Assembly (NCBI GenBank): GCA_029204225.1
Contig: CM055098.1
Coordinates: 6,968,746-7,032,745 of the forward strand
Reading direction: 5' to 3'
Source of the DNA: Diphasiastrum complanatum
Taxonomy: Eukaryota; Streptophyta; Lycopodiopsida; Lycopodiales; Lycopodiaceae
Length of the DNA stretch: 64,000 nt
Each line of letters starts with the position of its first letter. Positions within the stretch are counted from its first letter, which is position 1. Positions 40,441 to 52,650 of this stretch are shown here, piece after piece. The notes under the pieces are model-generated. The model was not told the DNA's origin. It made no database searches and saw only the letters and a program-made list of their open reading frames with translations. The translations under genes and the position numbers were made by a program.

Positions 40441-40965
40441 CCTATGAGCTCACGTCAAAGGTTGGCAATCTTTCTCTTGATGCTACCCCACTCACAAACA
40501 TCTGATAAGGTTCTGCAAAGCCACACAATGCATTGTGCACCAGCTCAATATCATGTATGCGCTCACCAATAGAATGCAGTTCATCCCTCATTGTCTTGAT
40601 TCTGGTGATGTACGCTTGAATGTGCTTTTGTTCCATTCGGGCACTATTCAATTTTGACTTCAGAAACATAATCCTTGATGGATTTGACATCTCAAACTGC
40701 TCCTTTAGCACATCCATGCCTGTCTAGGTGTAATGGCATCACTTATATGGGCAATGATGTGGTCTTTCACTGACAAGTTGATGAAGGTCAAAGCCCTCCT
40801 CGCCTTTCTGTCGAACACTTTAATGTCTGCTTCATTTGGTGGTCTTCTCTCATCACCTGTGATGACATCCCATAGTTCCATCTCTATCAGTATCTTTTTC
40901 ATTTTGAATTTCCACACTACATAGTTGGAAATCCTGTGCAACTTGTTACTTTCGCTCAAAATGAG
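40441..40965 (-). pseudogene. Inverted copia gag fragment
   Basis: The minus strand reads a gag N-terminus in two frames: LHRISNYVVWKFKMKKILIE then ELWDVITGDERRPP at 40705-40959, and FEMSNPSRIMFLKSKLNSAR with a conserved helix and SIGERIHDIELVHNAL at 40442-40717. It is another copia lineage, lying in the opposite direction to its neighbours. Confidence 0.8.
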
Positions 40966-41009
40966 ACTCTCTCATGTTCATCATCCCAAAATTACCTAAA
41001 ACTGCAACT

Positions 41010-41145
41010 TGTTAGAAAATGGTGAACTCCTGCAACTTTGTCACACGAACAGGACACGAAAGTCAAACGAGAACAATTCGTGACAGTCAACTTGTCTTTG
41101 ACTTGAAGCACAAATGATTCGCGCCAGAGAGCTCAAAAATGGGCG
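41010..41145 (+). repeat. Partial LTR copy
   Basis: TGTTAGAAAATGGTGAACTCC and the next 110 bases match the start of the LTR at 38135 (aactttgtc, acgaacagga, gaacaattcg). It then departs into other sequence. It may be the stub of the 3' LTR of the 38.1 kb element. Confidence 0.65.
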
Positions 41146-41219
41146 AAGAGAGATCGAACAGAAATAATTTGACTGCCTACATTTGTGCAGACATGTGTGC
41201 AGTGTCAACAACTGACACA

Positions 41220-41926
41220 CATGAGGTGAGGGCCTAGACTCAGAAGCTACCTCGCACTTCGTCACATCAAGAAGAATCATGTCTGATTTTCGAAGTGCAG
41301 ATCCATCAAGATTCTTTGTTCTTGGAAATGGATCCAAACATCAAGTGAACGATATCGGTTCACTATGGCTCAACACGAATGGCAGAGACAGACAACTCGA
41401 AGACATTCTGTTTGTGTCTACACTGCAGCAGGACTTGCTCTCTGTGGCAAGAATTGTCGATGCAGGGATGCGTGTGACATTTTCTAATAAAGCATGCAAT
41501 GTTGTTGATGCTAGTACCAGTATCCTGATCACTAAAGGTAGAAGAAAAGGTAATTTATATCACTTGAAGGTATGCCTAACTATAGATCAAGTGCATCAGA
41601 CTCATGATGATTTGCTAGACACTCTATGGCACAGGAGACTATGCCATATGAACTCAATGACACTTTACCAAACAAGCCATCATGGAGCAATTACAGTGGT
41701 CAGCATCTCAAATGCGAACAATTCGACCACCTGTGATGCATGTCTGAAGGGTAAGATGTCATGCAATCCATTTGTCAATTCTGACATCTATGTTCCTTTT
41801 AATGTGATCCAAGTAGGAGGCCCGACACATTACATTACTTTCATTGATGATTATAGTAAGTTTGCTAGAGTGTATTTTATTCAGAATAAATCAGAAGTAC
41901 TTGACAAATTCACGGTATGTGATTTG
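41220..41926 (+). pseudogene. copia protease-integrase, left half of a split element
   Basis: The frame reads LDSEATSHFVTS, a protease site whose Gly is Glu, then FVLGNGSKHQVNDIG, LLSVARIVDAGM, the HHCC entry domain (LWHRRLCHMNSMTL, then CDACLKGKMSC) and the integrase core up to FIDDYSKFARVYF. The sequence is cut at 41926 by the complete copia element and resumes at 47943, where the integrase frame continues (QIRTDRGGKYISNRF, then QHNGVVERKNR). Confidence 0.85.
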
Positions 41927-42617
41927 TGTGAAAAGTACAGTACTAAGGACCATAAATGGATCTTTGAATGAACCACAAGGTGATTGTATGCTTGTTAAAC
42001 AATCTATCAGAAACTAGTCATCAAAAAACAAGATCTAGTTTAGCAGCTTGATAGGAAACAAGTAGAGACAATCAAAGCATTGATCAAATAGTCTAATCCA
42101 ACTCCACACGTGTGGAAATAAGGCTGTAGTACGGCCTGTAGACAGTGTTTACAAAGTGCCAAATCTGGGTTTCATTGGAAAAATAGAGTAATCACCATAC
42201 AATGAGAGGAAACTCGAGTTTCTCCTTGAGGCTCCAAAAAGTTTCTATCTTCTCACTATGGAGAATGGAAATACATAGTAAAACACACTTCCTTTGCAAA
42301 GTTAGGTGAAAATCCAGCATGTAATAAGGAAGTAGACTCCACTTTCTTGCCCTAATGTGAAAACCCTAGCCTAGATCCAAGAGTCATGCTTGGTAGGTGC
42401 ATGGTAGGTACAAATCTCATCATAAATCATGGTCTAGATCCTACAAAGTAGGAATCACTACCAAATAGACACAACCACTCCTCTTGACTCGTGGTAACCT
42501 ACTTTAGGTGTGTATGTACAAGTGGCACTTTGGCCATTCAAGTAACCAACAAACAATATTGACAAAATGTACAATATTCTACATGGCTAGATTTGCCAAT
42601 GTAGGCAATTTTTCACA
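41927..42617 (-). repeat. 3' LTR of the complete copia element
   Basis: 691 bp. The end of the gag-pol frame (42579) lies inside it. A CCACACGTGTGG palindrome next to ggctgtagtacggcc lies at about 42110-42140. Directly to its right is the polypurine tract (minus strand gatttgaggaggag). Confidence 0.95.
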
Positions 42618-45600
42618 CTCCTCCTCAAATCTAGCCTTGGAGATCACAAAGCTTTTATCAATAACTCCAATTGAAGATCTAAGCTTGACAAATGAATCTT
42701 TTGGTAAAGGTTTAGTAAACAAATCAGCCAAGCAACTTGATGATGGCACGTGTTGGAGCTTGATCTCTTTAGCTTGCACTTTTTCCCTCACGAAATGATG
42801 AGCAATTTCGATGTGTTTGCTCCTTGCATGGAATGTAGGATTAGTTGCAAGTGATTGGGCTGATTTGTTGTCACAATAGATGATAGGGATCTCCTCCTTC
42901 ATGACATGAAGCTCCACCAATAGCCTTTTGAGCCACAAGACCTCCTTGCATATTGATGTCAAGGCCTTGTATTCGGATTCTGTGGAAGATAGGGAGATGG
43001 TATCTTGCTTTTTGGAAAGCCATGATACTACTCCATCACATGGAAAGGTGGCAAAGGCACTTGTTGATCTTCTATCCACTTTTTCACCTGCAAAATCCGA
43101 GTCACTATAGGCTCTTAAGCCAAGATTAGTTCCTCTATACAAAATACCAAAATTCTTAGTGAATGAAATGTATCTAAGAACTCTTTTGGCCATCTTCCAA
43201 TGTGAAACTAGAGGACTTTGCATGAATTGGCTTAACTTTCCAACACTATAACTAAGATCAGGTCTAGTTATAGTTAAATAGATCAAGGAGCCAATAATCC
43301 TTCTATATAATGTGATGTCCTCAAAGGATGCTTCATCACAACCAATAGATGCTTTTACATTTTGCTCCATTGGTGTCTCAATGCCTTTACAATTCTTCAT
43401 TCCAAATCTATCTAGGATGGATGTAGCATATTTAGATTGACAAATGAAGCTAAAATCACATCCTCTAATAACCTCTATTTCAAGAATGAAGCTCAATAGG
43501 CCGAGATCTACCATCTTAAACTCTTTTGCTAAAGCAATTTTTACATCTCTAATTCCATCTAGATCATTACCACTCAAGATAATGTCATCTACATACAAAA
43601 CAAGAATAATGATCATGCCATCATGAAAACTTATATACAATGATGGATCATAGGCACTCATTACAAAATTGATGGAAATGAGAAAAGAGTTTAGCCTAGA
43701 GTACCATGCTCTAGGTGCTTGCTTGAGCCCATAAAGGCTCTTCTTCAAAAAACACACCTTTCCTTCATGCTTTGCCTTGATGAAGCCCTCGGGTTGCCTC
43801 ATGTAGATCTCTTCCTCCAAATAACCATTGAGGAATGCATTTGTGAAGTCAAGTTGGAATAGCTCCCAATTGAAGGTTGTAGCAAGACTAATGATCAACC
43901 TGATAGTAACAAGCTTAGCCACAGGAGCAAAAGTCTCATCATAGTCAATGCCTTTGGTTTGTAAAAAACCTTTGGCAACAAGCCTAGCTTTATGCTTGCT
44001 TATTGATCCATCTTGATTATACTTCAATCTAAACACCCACTTGCAATCAAGAGGTTTCTTCCCTTGAGGAAGATCCACAAGATCCCAAGTATGATTCTCA
44101 ATAAGAGCATCATACTCTACTTGCATAGCATCCATCCAACTTTTAGACTTACAAGCATCTTCATAGCATGTTGGCTCATCTAACATTAAAGTAAGAAAGG
44201 TGTAAGATGTGAAAGATGATGAGCCTTCCCTTTGATCACCTTGACCATCATAGGTGAGCCTCAATGGCTCGGATCTTGCCCTTGCAGATCTTCTTGGAGT
44301 TCTTGGAGTTCTTGCATCTTGAGGTGGATCCTCAAGTTCTTCTTCACTTGGAAGCTCCTCCTCCATCCTAGCATGATCCTTGGCATCAAGATGATTAGTA
44401 GCATTATCATCCAAATCACAGGCATGTCCTTCATCAAATATAACATCCCTACTCACTATCACCTTGCTAGTGATGGGATTGAAGACTCTATAACCTTTGC
44501 TATTCTCACCATATCCCACAAAGATGCCTTTGATGGATGTTGCATCATCCTTCCTTCTCTTATCCAAGGATTGGTGTACATAGCAAGTGGATCCAAAAAC
44601 TTTGAGATCTTTGAGATTGGGCTTCTCTCCAAATAGAGCTTCAAATGGTGTGATTCCTCCAATGGCTTGGTTTGGCAATCTATTGCACAAATAGTTAGCA
44701 CAAGTTATTGCTTCACCCCAAAATGGTTTGGATAGAGAAGCATCTAGCCTTAAGGCCTTAGCACACTCACAAAGAGATCTATTTCTTCTCTCACTCACTC
44801 CATTTTGTTGAGGGGTGTATGGACATGACAACTCCCTCTTTATGCCATTAGAAATACAAAAGTCAATCAACTTATTGGAGACATATTCACCTCCATTATC
44901 ACTCCTTAATACCTTAATCTTGGTACTAAGTTGATTTTCTACCAAAGTCTTGAACTTTACAAAAGAATCAAACACCATTGATTTGCTAGACAAGAGGTAC
45001 ATCCAACAAAATCTAGAATAGTCATCAATGAAGATTACATAGTACTTGGCACCACCATTAGACTCATGTGAAAAACTATGAACATCCGAATGGATGAGTT
45101 CAAGAGGAGAGTTTGATCTTGATGTAGATCTTGAGAAGGGTAGCTTGTGAGCCTTTGAGAGGCTGCATGCTTCACATCTCTTCCCACACTTTGACAAATG
45201 CTTGGGGAGTCCAACTGCAAGCTCCTTTGTAGCCATAGATTCCATGGCTTTGTAGTTGGGGTGGCCCAACCTTTTGTGCCGCAGTTCCACCTTTGATAGC
45301 TCCACCTTTGCCAAGTTAACACTCTCCACTACAATATTAGCATCAAGCTTAAACAATCTACCTTGCTTAAAGCCTTTGGCTATACATTCATCATTTCTAA
45401 GGATGGAACAAACTCCATGCTTAAATTGTACATCTAGGCCATTATCCATTAACAAGCCAACACTAAGCAAATTCTTGGTTAACTTAGGAACATAAAGAAC
45501 ATTATCTAGATTCATCCTTTTGGATGATCCCACATACAAGGGAATTGTTCCTATTCCACTTATCTTACATTCTTGAGTACTTGCAGTATAGATTGATTTA

Positions 45601-46445
45601 TGTAAGTCATTGTAAGAAAGTAAGGTGGAGAATATGTCCTTTTGATATGTCATGTGGGAACTTGCCCCACTATCAATCCACCAAAAATCATTGGTGTTGC
45701 TCTTGGATGATGGTGGTTTGTTGGAAACCATCAAGGATGACTCTTCATCCTCTTCTTTGCCCTCCTTTGGATGCTTCTTCTTTCCATTGGTCTTCTTTTT
45801 GCCCTTGAATGAGAAATTGGCTTTCTCATCACCATCCTGCAAAGACAAGGAACTCATCCTAGATTTTGCATGGAGCATCCAACGCTCTTGAGCCACTAAT
45901 ACACTGTGAAGTTTTTCTATAGTTGGCAAAGTGTCTTGGATGGCAAAACTTTGGACCAAATTTGCAAAGTCATCTCCTAGAACATTAAGGACAATTTGTA
46001 CAAGCTCTCCATCATGAATCTTCTCTCCAATGGAAGCCAACTCCCTATTTAGAGACTTGATTCTGAGTAGATAATCCTGTGCACTCTCCTCACTTCTCCT
46101 CATGCTTTGCAAAATTTGATTTCTAAGCATAAGAACTCTAGAAGTGTTGCTAGACTCATAGATTGATTTTAAAGACTCCCAAGCCTCTTTAGCATTAGTA
46201 CAAGCTGATACTTCTCTCAACAAATCATTGCTCACATTCATCTTCACACAATGAAGTGCAAGCCTAGATCTCTTCTTGTATCTAGCTAACTCCTGTGCAC
46301 CTAGAGGTTCATCTTCATCTTCAATCAAGAGCTCATAAAGGTCTTGGAGCACTAAGAGTGACTCCATTCTAACCTTCCAAATAGCTTAATTTGCAGAATT
46401 CAACCTCTCACTAGCTTCTAGAAGCTATGCTCCAGCAGATCCCAT
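42579..46445 (-). CDS. copia Gag-Pol polyprotein, 1262-aa frame with two upstream stops and no zinc knuckle
   Basis: From the gag ATG (46445) the frame has stops at codons 7 (46425-46427) and 20 (46386-46388); from the Met at 46367 it stays open for 1262 aa. Gag occupies about 1-225, with no CCHC knuckle. Protease: DSG at 232-234. Integrase: H364, H369, C398, C401 entry domain, then D428, D490, E526. RT: D840 in LDFTNAFLNG and YVDD at 925-928. RNase H: D1089, E1130, D1166. The last 12 residues come from the LTR. All pol catalytic motifs are present. The gag head defects and missing knuckle set it apart from its relatives at 12379 and 58880. Confidence 0.9.
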
Positions 46446-46467
46446 CTTACTAGTGACTTCTACAAAC

Positions 46468-46813
46468 AAGAAATAGATTTGATTGACTTGAAACTCACAA
46501 AGGTCTCACACTTGTAGTGTTTCACTCAAATTTGATTTCTAATCCAACAAATGGACTTATAATCACAGTTCTATCACTCCCTCACAAAGCTGGAATGAAG
46601 ATAAGATGAAGTGAAAACTACTTTCAAACAAATCTTGCCAAGAAATGGATTTGATTGTCTCTAAAAACTCACTAAGGTCTCTCTCTTGTAGTTTTTCACT
46701 CAAATTAGATTTCTAATCCAACAAATGGACTTATAATATCAGTTCTAGCACTCCCTCACAAAGTTGGAATGAAGATAAGATGATGTGAAATCTACTTACA
46801 ATCAAATCCTGCC
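46468..46813 (-). repeat. Two-unit tandem repeat in the copia leader
   Basis: aagaaatrgatttgattg begins units at 46468 and 46640; each is about 173 bp and they are about 88% alike. They lie in the untranslated leader between primer site and gag start. Confidence 0.85.
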
Positions 46814-47234
46814 AAATTTGGCTATTTTTGGACAAAAAAAATGACTTAATCTCTTTCTTCCTTCTTGGTGTACTTTCAAGACCTGGTTTCCACTTTAAGA
46901 AGGTCTGAAATCAGCCTAGATTAATTAGTTTTCATGAAACAAACTCAAAACTAATCAATGGCAAGTGATCTTGGTAGCTTATCCTAGGATTTGCACCAAA
47001 AATTACATCAAACTGACACCATATGAATTTTCTATGATCCAATGAATATGGGTTATTAAATGCTGGTTCAGAGATTCCCACACGTGTGAAAAGTACGGAT
47101 TTTGATCCTGAAAAAGTTTGGGATCAAATCCCCTCACCAAAACCTGGATACCAGCTCGCCCTTCCAATACTAGCTTTTTGCACCAAAACCTGCTAAAACT
47201 GGATTAGATTCAAACACAGATCAATGGCCTTGTA

Positions 47235-47250
47235 CTTGGCTCTGATACCA
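47235..47250 (-). other. Primer-binding site, tRNA-iMet
   Basis: Minus strand TGGTATCAGAGCCAAG immediately after the 5' LTR, an exact match to the usual copia primer site. Confidence 0.95.
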
Positions 47251-47942
47251 TGTGAAAAGTACAGTACTTTAGGACCATAAATGGATCTTTGAATGATCCA
47301 CAAGGTGATTGTATGCTTGTTAAACAATCTATCAAAAACTAGTCATCAGAAAACAAGATCTAGTTTAGCAGCTTGATAAGAAACAAGTAGAGACAATCAA
47401 AGCATTGATCAAATAGTCTAATCCAAATCCACACGTGTGAAAATAAGGCTGTAGTACGGCCTGTAGACAGTGTTTACAAAGTGCCAAAGTTGGGTTTCAT
47501 TGGAAAAATAGAGTAATCTCCATACAATGAGAGGAAACTCGAGTTTCTCCTTGAGGCTCCAAAAAGTTTCTATCTTCTCACTATGGAGAAGGGAAATACA
47601 TAGTAAAACACACTTCCTTTGCAAAGTTAGGTGAAAATCCAGCATGTAATAAGGAAGTAGACTCCACTTTCTTGCCCTAATGTGAAAATCCTAGCCTAGA
47701 TCCAAGAGTCATGCTTGGTAGGTGCATGGTAGGTACAAATCTCATCATAAATCATGGTCTAGATCCTACAAAGTAGGAATCACTACCAAATAGACACAAC
47801 CACTCCTCTTGACTCGTGGTAACCTACTTTAGGTGTGTATGTACAAGTGGCACTTTGGCCATTCAAGTAACCAACAAACAATATTGACAAAATGTACAAT
47901 ATTCTACATGGCTAGATCTGCCAATGTAGGCAATTTTTCACA
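47251..47942 (-). repeat. 5' LTR of the complete copia element
   Basis: 692 bp, differing from the 3' copy by about a dozen substitutions and one base of length. It contains the same CACACGTGTG and ggctgtagtacggcc module at about 47430-47460. Confidence 0.95.
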
Positions 47943-48325
47943 ATTTGGGTAGAGAAATGCACTGGCAACAAAGTGAAGCAGATTAGGACAGATCGGGGTG
48001 GCAAATACATATCGAATCGCTTCACTGACTTTTGTGATGATCGTGGTATCATTCATAGAAGAACTGCAGCTTACACACTGCAGCACAACGGTGTTGTAGA
48101 AAGGAAGAATAGAATTCTGATGGAAGCTGCCAGATGCATGATGGCCTACTTGAAAGCTCCAAGAGTACTGTGTGGGCTGAAGCAGTAGCTACAGCTGCAT
48201 ACATTTAGAATAGGACAGGGAAGTTTGGTGTCCCTCACACGACACCACAAGAATTGTGGTGGGGTAGAAAGCCCAACCTAGCTCACATCAGAATCTGTGG
48301 TTGTGCATCTTATGCACATAACCAT
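47943..48325 (+). pseudogene. copia integrase, right half of the split element
   Basis: It continues the integrase core from 41926: KQIRTDRGGKYISNRF (second catalytic Asp), NGVVERKNR (Glu), then KFGVPHTTPQELWWGRKPNL in a further frame after a stop. Homology ends near 48325 where minus-strand RNase H of another element begins. Confidence 0.85.
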
Positions 48326-51060
48326 ATAGCTTCTTGTGCTGCACTACACATTGCCTTATACTCTACTTCTGTTGTGGATAGAGCAACTGTACTTTGCTTC
48401 TTACTAGACCAGGAAAAACAACTGTCGCAAAGCTGGAATACATACCCTGTGGTGGATCTACGATCATCATAGTCACCTCTCCAATCTGCATCCACATAGC
48501 CGCATAACTCAGGTAAACTCTCATGCTTCCTGTACACCAAGCCATAATCAAAAGTGCCTTTGACATAACATAAAATGCGCTTGGCTGCCTTCCAATGCAT
48601 TCTGTAGGTGCTGCCATAAACTGACTTACAATACCAACAACATAGGATATATCTGGTGTAGTCATGGTAAGATAAATCAAGCTCCCTACTAACTGCCTAT
48701 ACAGCGTAGCATCAAATGGCTGTGATTTGTCAAGCTTAGAAAGATTTTTACTTGGCTCAATAGGAGTGTTCACTAGCTTGCAATCCTACAACCTGAACCT
48801 GTGCAGCAACTCTCTGACATACTTCACCTATGTCTTTGTGTCTTTTTTGTCACACCTCCACTCCAAGGCAATAATACGTTAGGCTGAGATCTGTCATCTC
48901 GAATTGTTCCATGAGGTCTTTCTTGATCATGTCTATCATCTCTTGATTATTTCCCGTGGTAATCAAGTCATCAACATAAAGAGCAACCAAGCAACCATAC
49001 CATCAAAGCATAAGACATAAAGATTTGGATCGGAATGTGTTCTCACTGTCCCCTTAGAACAAAAGTAGGCATCAATCCTGCTGTACCACACACGTGGTGT
49101 CTGTTTAAGACCATAAAGTACTTTCTACAAGTGACATACTTTATTCTCCTGACCTTTCGCTACAAAGCCTTCAGGGATCCATGAACACCTCTTCTTCTAA
49201 CTCACCATTTAGAAAAGCAGATTTTACATCCATCAAATGAAAAGGCCAACCAAAATGTGAAGCTAAAGCAACAAGTAGACATAGAGTATTCCACTTACAT
49301 ATTGGCGCAAAGGTCTACTCATAGTCGATTCCTTTACTTTGTGCATAACCTTTGATCACTAATCTTGCTTTGTATTTTGCTATACTTCCATCTACATGAT
49401 ACTTAGTCATGTCTACCCATTTACAACCAATGGATTTCTTGCCAACTGGTGGTTCCAAAAGGTCCCATGTGCTATGCCTAGATGGTTGACCAAATCTCCT
49501 CTTCCATGGCCTTGACCCAAATGTCATCATCCTTCGCTTCAACATAAGTCGAAGGTTATTTGCTTTGAATAATGCTAGATAAAAGAGCATAATTTGCTTC
49601 ATACCTTTCAGACTGTGTCTTCTCTCTTGTTGATCTTCCTAGCTCTCCTTGAATAGATGATCCTGGAAAGTCATCTATGTCACGACTCTTCATCAATCTC
49701 TCAAACCACTAAGGGAGCTTCATGTGAGGTGAACGGCTTCCTAGTGAAAATGAATCCCACGGTACATCTTTCTCCTTGCGTTTATTACCTGCAACTTCAA
49801 TCCTTTTTGCACCAAAAGGTTTATCTCTACCTCTCCAACCCGTTTCTTGAGGTTGAGTAGTAGAATCATGAGGTGTATCCTCATGTCCATCACTACAAAG
49901 GTCAATAAATGGATCATCATCAGGAGGAATCCTCATTGTACCATCTTTCTCACTAAATGTGTCCGTCTTCTCAGCATCCTTGTCTTCATACATCTTAGAT
50001 TCATCAAAGATAACATGACAACTAATGTGCATTTTGTTCTCCACTTGATCAAAACATCTATAGCCCTTCACACGATCATCATGTCCTAGGAATATGCACT
50101 TGATAGCTTAAATCAAGCTTACATCTTTCTTCCTTAGAAATGTGTACAAAGGCCTTGCATCCAAAGATTCGCAAATGGTTCACCTTTGGCTTCTTCTTCG
50201 TGAATGCCTCCTCAGGTGTTATCTTTGGTATGGCAATGTTAGGACTTCTATTTTGAAGATAGACTGTCGTACTGCATGCTTCTGACCAAAACTTTTTGGT
50301 AGCTTCATCTCAACTAGCATAGATCCATCAGGTAGTTGGATTGAAACGGTGTCTACCCCCTTGATCTTGCACATATCACCATTTGCTTGTAAACAGACAT
50401 TCCATTATTCAACTCTCTCAAGCTACTGAACCAATCTTGGTTATTTGTCATGTGTCTTGTGGCTCCTGAGTCAATGTACCATGCTTGATCATCTTGATTA
50501 GATGACAATGCTGAGATGAAGATGCTAGAGTCTTCGATTTCACCTTCGTTGACAAGGTTACCTACTTGCTTTGGTTTTCCCTTGTCTGATCCCGCCAAGA
50601 ATTTCCGACATTCACTCTTCCGATGGCCTTTTTTGACGCAATGGAAGCATTTGCCCTTCTTCTTGGTCTTGTTGGATGCCTCATCCTCCTGAGTCTTGGT
50701 GAATTGCTGCTTAGACTTCTTCTTTCCCTTGCCTTTGTCTTGTTTTAGGACAAACTATTATCGTTCTCCTGTCTGCTTTGTGCTGATTTGTTTCTTGGAT
50801 TCAGGCGGCAATCCATGGCTGCATGACTCTTCTTGTGGCAGTGGATACACTCGATTTTTGGATTGAGCCAACACGAGTCGACTGTGTGTCCTTTGCGTCT
50901 GCACCTCACATAGGTCTTCTTTTCTCCACCTTGTTGTTTCGACCTCCCTTTGTTCTTCCATTTACCTTTGCTGCTTCTTTCTACTTGCTGATCACGATCT
51001 TGCTTTCGATCTGACTTCCTCTTAGGCTTGAGTAAATAAAATCTGTCATTGAGATACATA
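48326..51060 (-). pseudogene. copia gag-pol remnant, RNase H to gag, several breaks
   Basis: On the minus strand from 51060: gag tail with zinc-knuckle motifs (YVRCRRKGHTVDSC lacking its first Cys; CIHCHKKSHAAMDC intact), a third knuckle CFHCVKKGHRKSEC (about 50610-50655), protease AWYIDSGATRHMT (50353-50598), integrase tail (49709-50071), RT start with CKWVDMTKYHVDGSI (49315-49602), YVDDLITTG near 48970, then LVGSLIYLTM and RNase H (GYVDADWRGDYDDRRSTTG; LSTTEVEYKAM) to 48310. The frame changes at least six times, and most of the integrase core is missing. No LTR is attached. Confidence 0.85.
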
Positions 51061-51099
51061 TATGCCTATTGATCATGAAACAAGACATGCTATTAGTTG

Positions 51100-52650
51100 T
51101 AATACTCATGAGATTTAGGCAACATAAAAAAACATGCCAACTAGTAAAAGTTTATGCTAGTCATGACACTTTAGTCCACTTAGCTTGTTGTCACATGTGA
51201 CGGAACCCATTAGGCATTGCATGTGTCCTATTGGTGTTTGAAATGACACTATTGCCTTATTTGCAATCGTCTCTCCTCTCCTAGAGAAGATCCATGGAGC
51301 CTTTGGGAGAACAATTGAATTCCCAATCATTTGTGGCCACAAATGATTGGACCATTTTTTCTATTTCCTTCAAGTTGTCTCGTGCAACTTTTTATCTTTG
51401 GCACCAGTCAAGTGCTCCCAAATTATGCTACCTACATTCTTGAATATGTGCATTCAGTCCAAAAGATGGTTTATCAACAATTTTCTCTAATATGGAAGTT
51501 CATGAAATATTGATAACCTCTTCATACCAGGAGGGAGGCGCCTTGGATCTTGATTGGATCTCCAAATTTGAAGCTAATCACTTGCCTTCAAGATTAAGAA
51601 ACAAGCGCACACATTTAATCGAGATTATTGTTAAAAAAAGATCTAGAGAGAGTAAATATTACAAAAAAAAATGACAATTGACCCAAATATATGATGTACC
51701 TTCATGGCATAAAAAAAATTGACCAACAAGCCCATCGCATAGATGGTGATCTGGTGGAAGGTATCGAGTGTGGCCCTCATAAACCATCTTTCGCAGATGT
51801 TGTGAGTGACACTTGCAGATACTCGCCACAAATGAGACATGCACTATAGCCACTAGTTTGGAGCCCTGCATTGAAACAAAACAACTGACTTAATTGTGAG
51901 CGTAATGTTTGAATTGAAAGAAAATTAGTGCATACACAAGAGATTTAATACCATAAACCAATAGAAACAAAATTTTACCAAAACACTCTCCATATCCAAA
52001 AAAGTTGTGCATCGTCTACATCAAAATTCCCTTCACCACAAAATCTATTTGTTTGCGTGGTCTTGATATATCAGTCACTTGACCTCCTTGCCACAGAATC
52101 TTTTTATCAAGGGAGCCATATACATGTCCATATTTTTGGCCTTGTACTTTTCCAAGATAAGAAGGGCAAGCATTAGGTGACCCTTCTTGATACTTAGCCA
52201 AGGAAGAGTGTTGTAATTTACAAGGACAACCGACCAAGTGGACCATGATATAGTGAAGTACAATCTGAATGGATTCACGCCATCCATCACCAACCCCAAA
52301 TGCAAATGGTCAGGCTCAGCCCTAAACTCATGTCAGGTTACATCCACATGATTCCATGATGGACAATCAACAAAGATCCTCATAGTATTGTCCGAGGAAC
52401 GATTGCTCGAATGCCATGTCATAAGCTTTGCTATGGACTTGCACTTAAACATATGGTGTATCCTGGGTATGATGGGAAAATGTCTTACCACTTTGGCATG
52501 TATGGTGTCTCATTGTAGATCTTGTCTATAAAAGTGTTCTCCACAATGTGGACACGTGCTTGCCTTCTCAAACTTGTCTCGGTGTAAAATACAATCATTG
52601 GGACATGCATGAATACTCTCAAATCCATTCATTAATGAGCATCCTGAAAG
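51100..52650 (-). pseudogene. CACTA TNP2 transposase core, decayed
   Basis: Minus-strand pieces in order: SIHACPNDCILHRDKF and CPHCGEHFY (zinc-binding CxxC pairs), VRHFPIIPRIHHMFKCKSIA with LMTWHSSNR, then LGLVMDGVNPFR, STWSVVLVNYNTLPWLSIKK, FVVKGILMWTMHNFFGYGEC, KMVYEGHTRYLPPDHH, and finally GHMQCLMGSV with KLSGLKCHD near 51160. This is the transposase_21 family block order. Stops (for example after FYRQDLQ) and frameshifts show it is dead. The product would cut CACTA ends. Confidence 0.85.

Larger units (their letters stand above)
41927..47942 (-). mobile_element. Complete Ty1/copia element, 6.0 kb, with ATTTG target duplication
   Basis: LTRs of 691 and 692 bp, each TGTGAAAAG to TTTTCACA, flank 4633 bp of internal sequence. 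ATTTG at 41922-41926 and 47943-47947 is the target duplication, so both ends are exact. Going down the minus strand: LTR, primer site, an 800-base leader, one long gag-pol frame, polypurine tract, LTR. I count roughly 13 differences between LTRs (about 98% identity), so insertion was fairly recent. It sits inside the integrase of another copia element. Two stops early in gag and loss of the gag zinc knuckle cast doubt on autonomy. Confidence 0.95.

Noticed and set aside
42579-46367. An active virus-like element on the strength of the long ORF
   Set aside because: Two early stops and a missing zinc knuckle make a fully competent Gag unlikely from the sequence alone.
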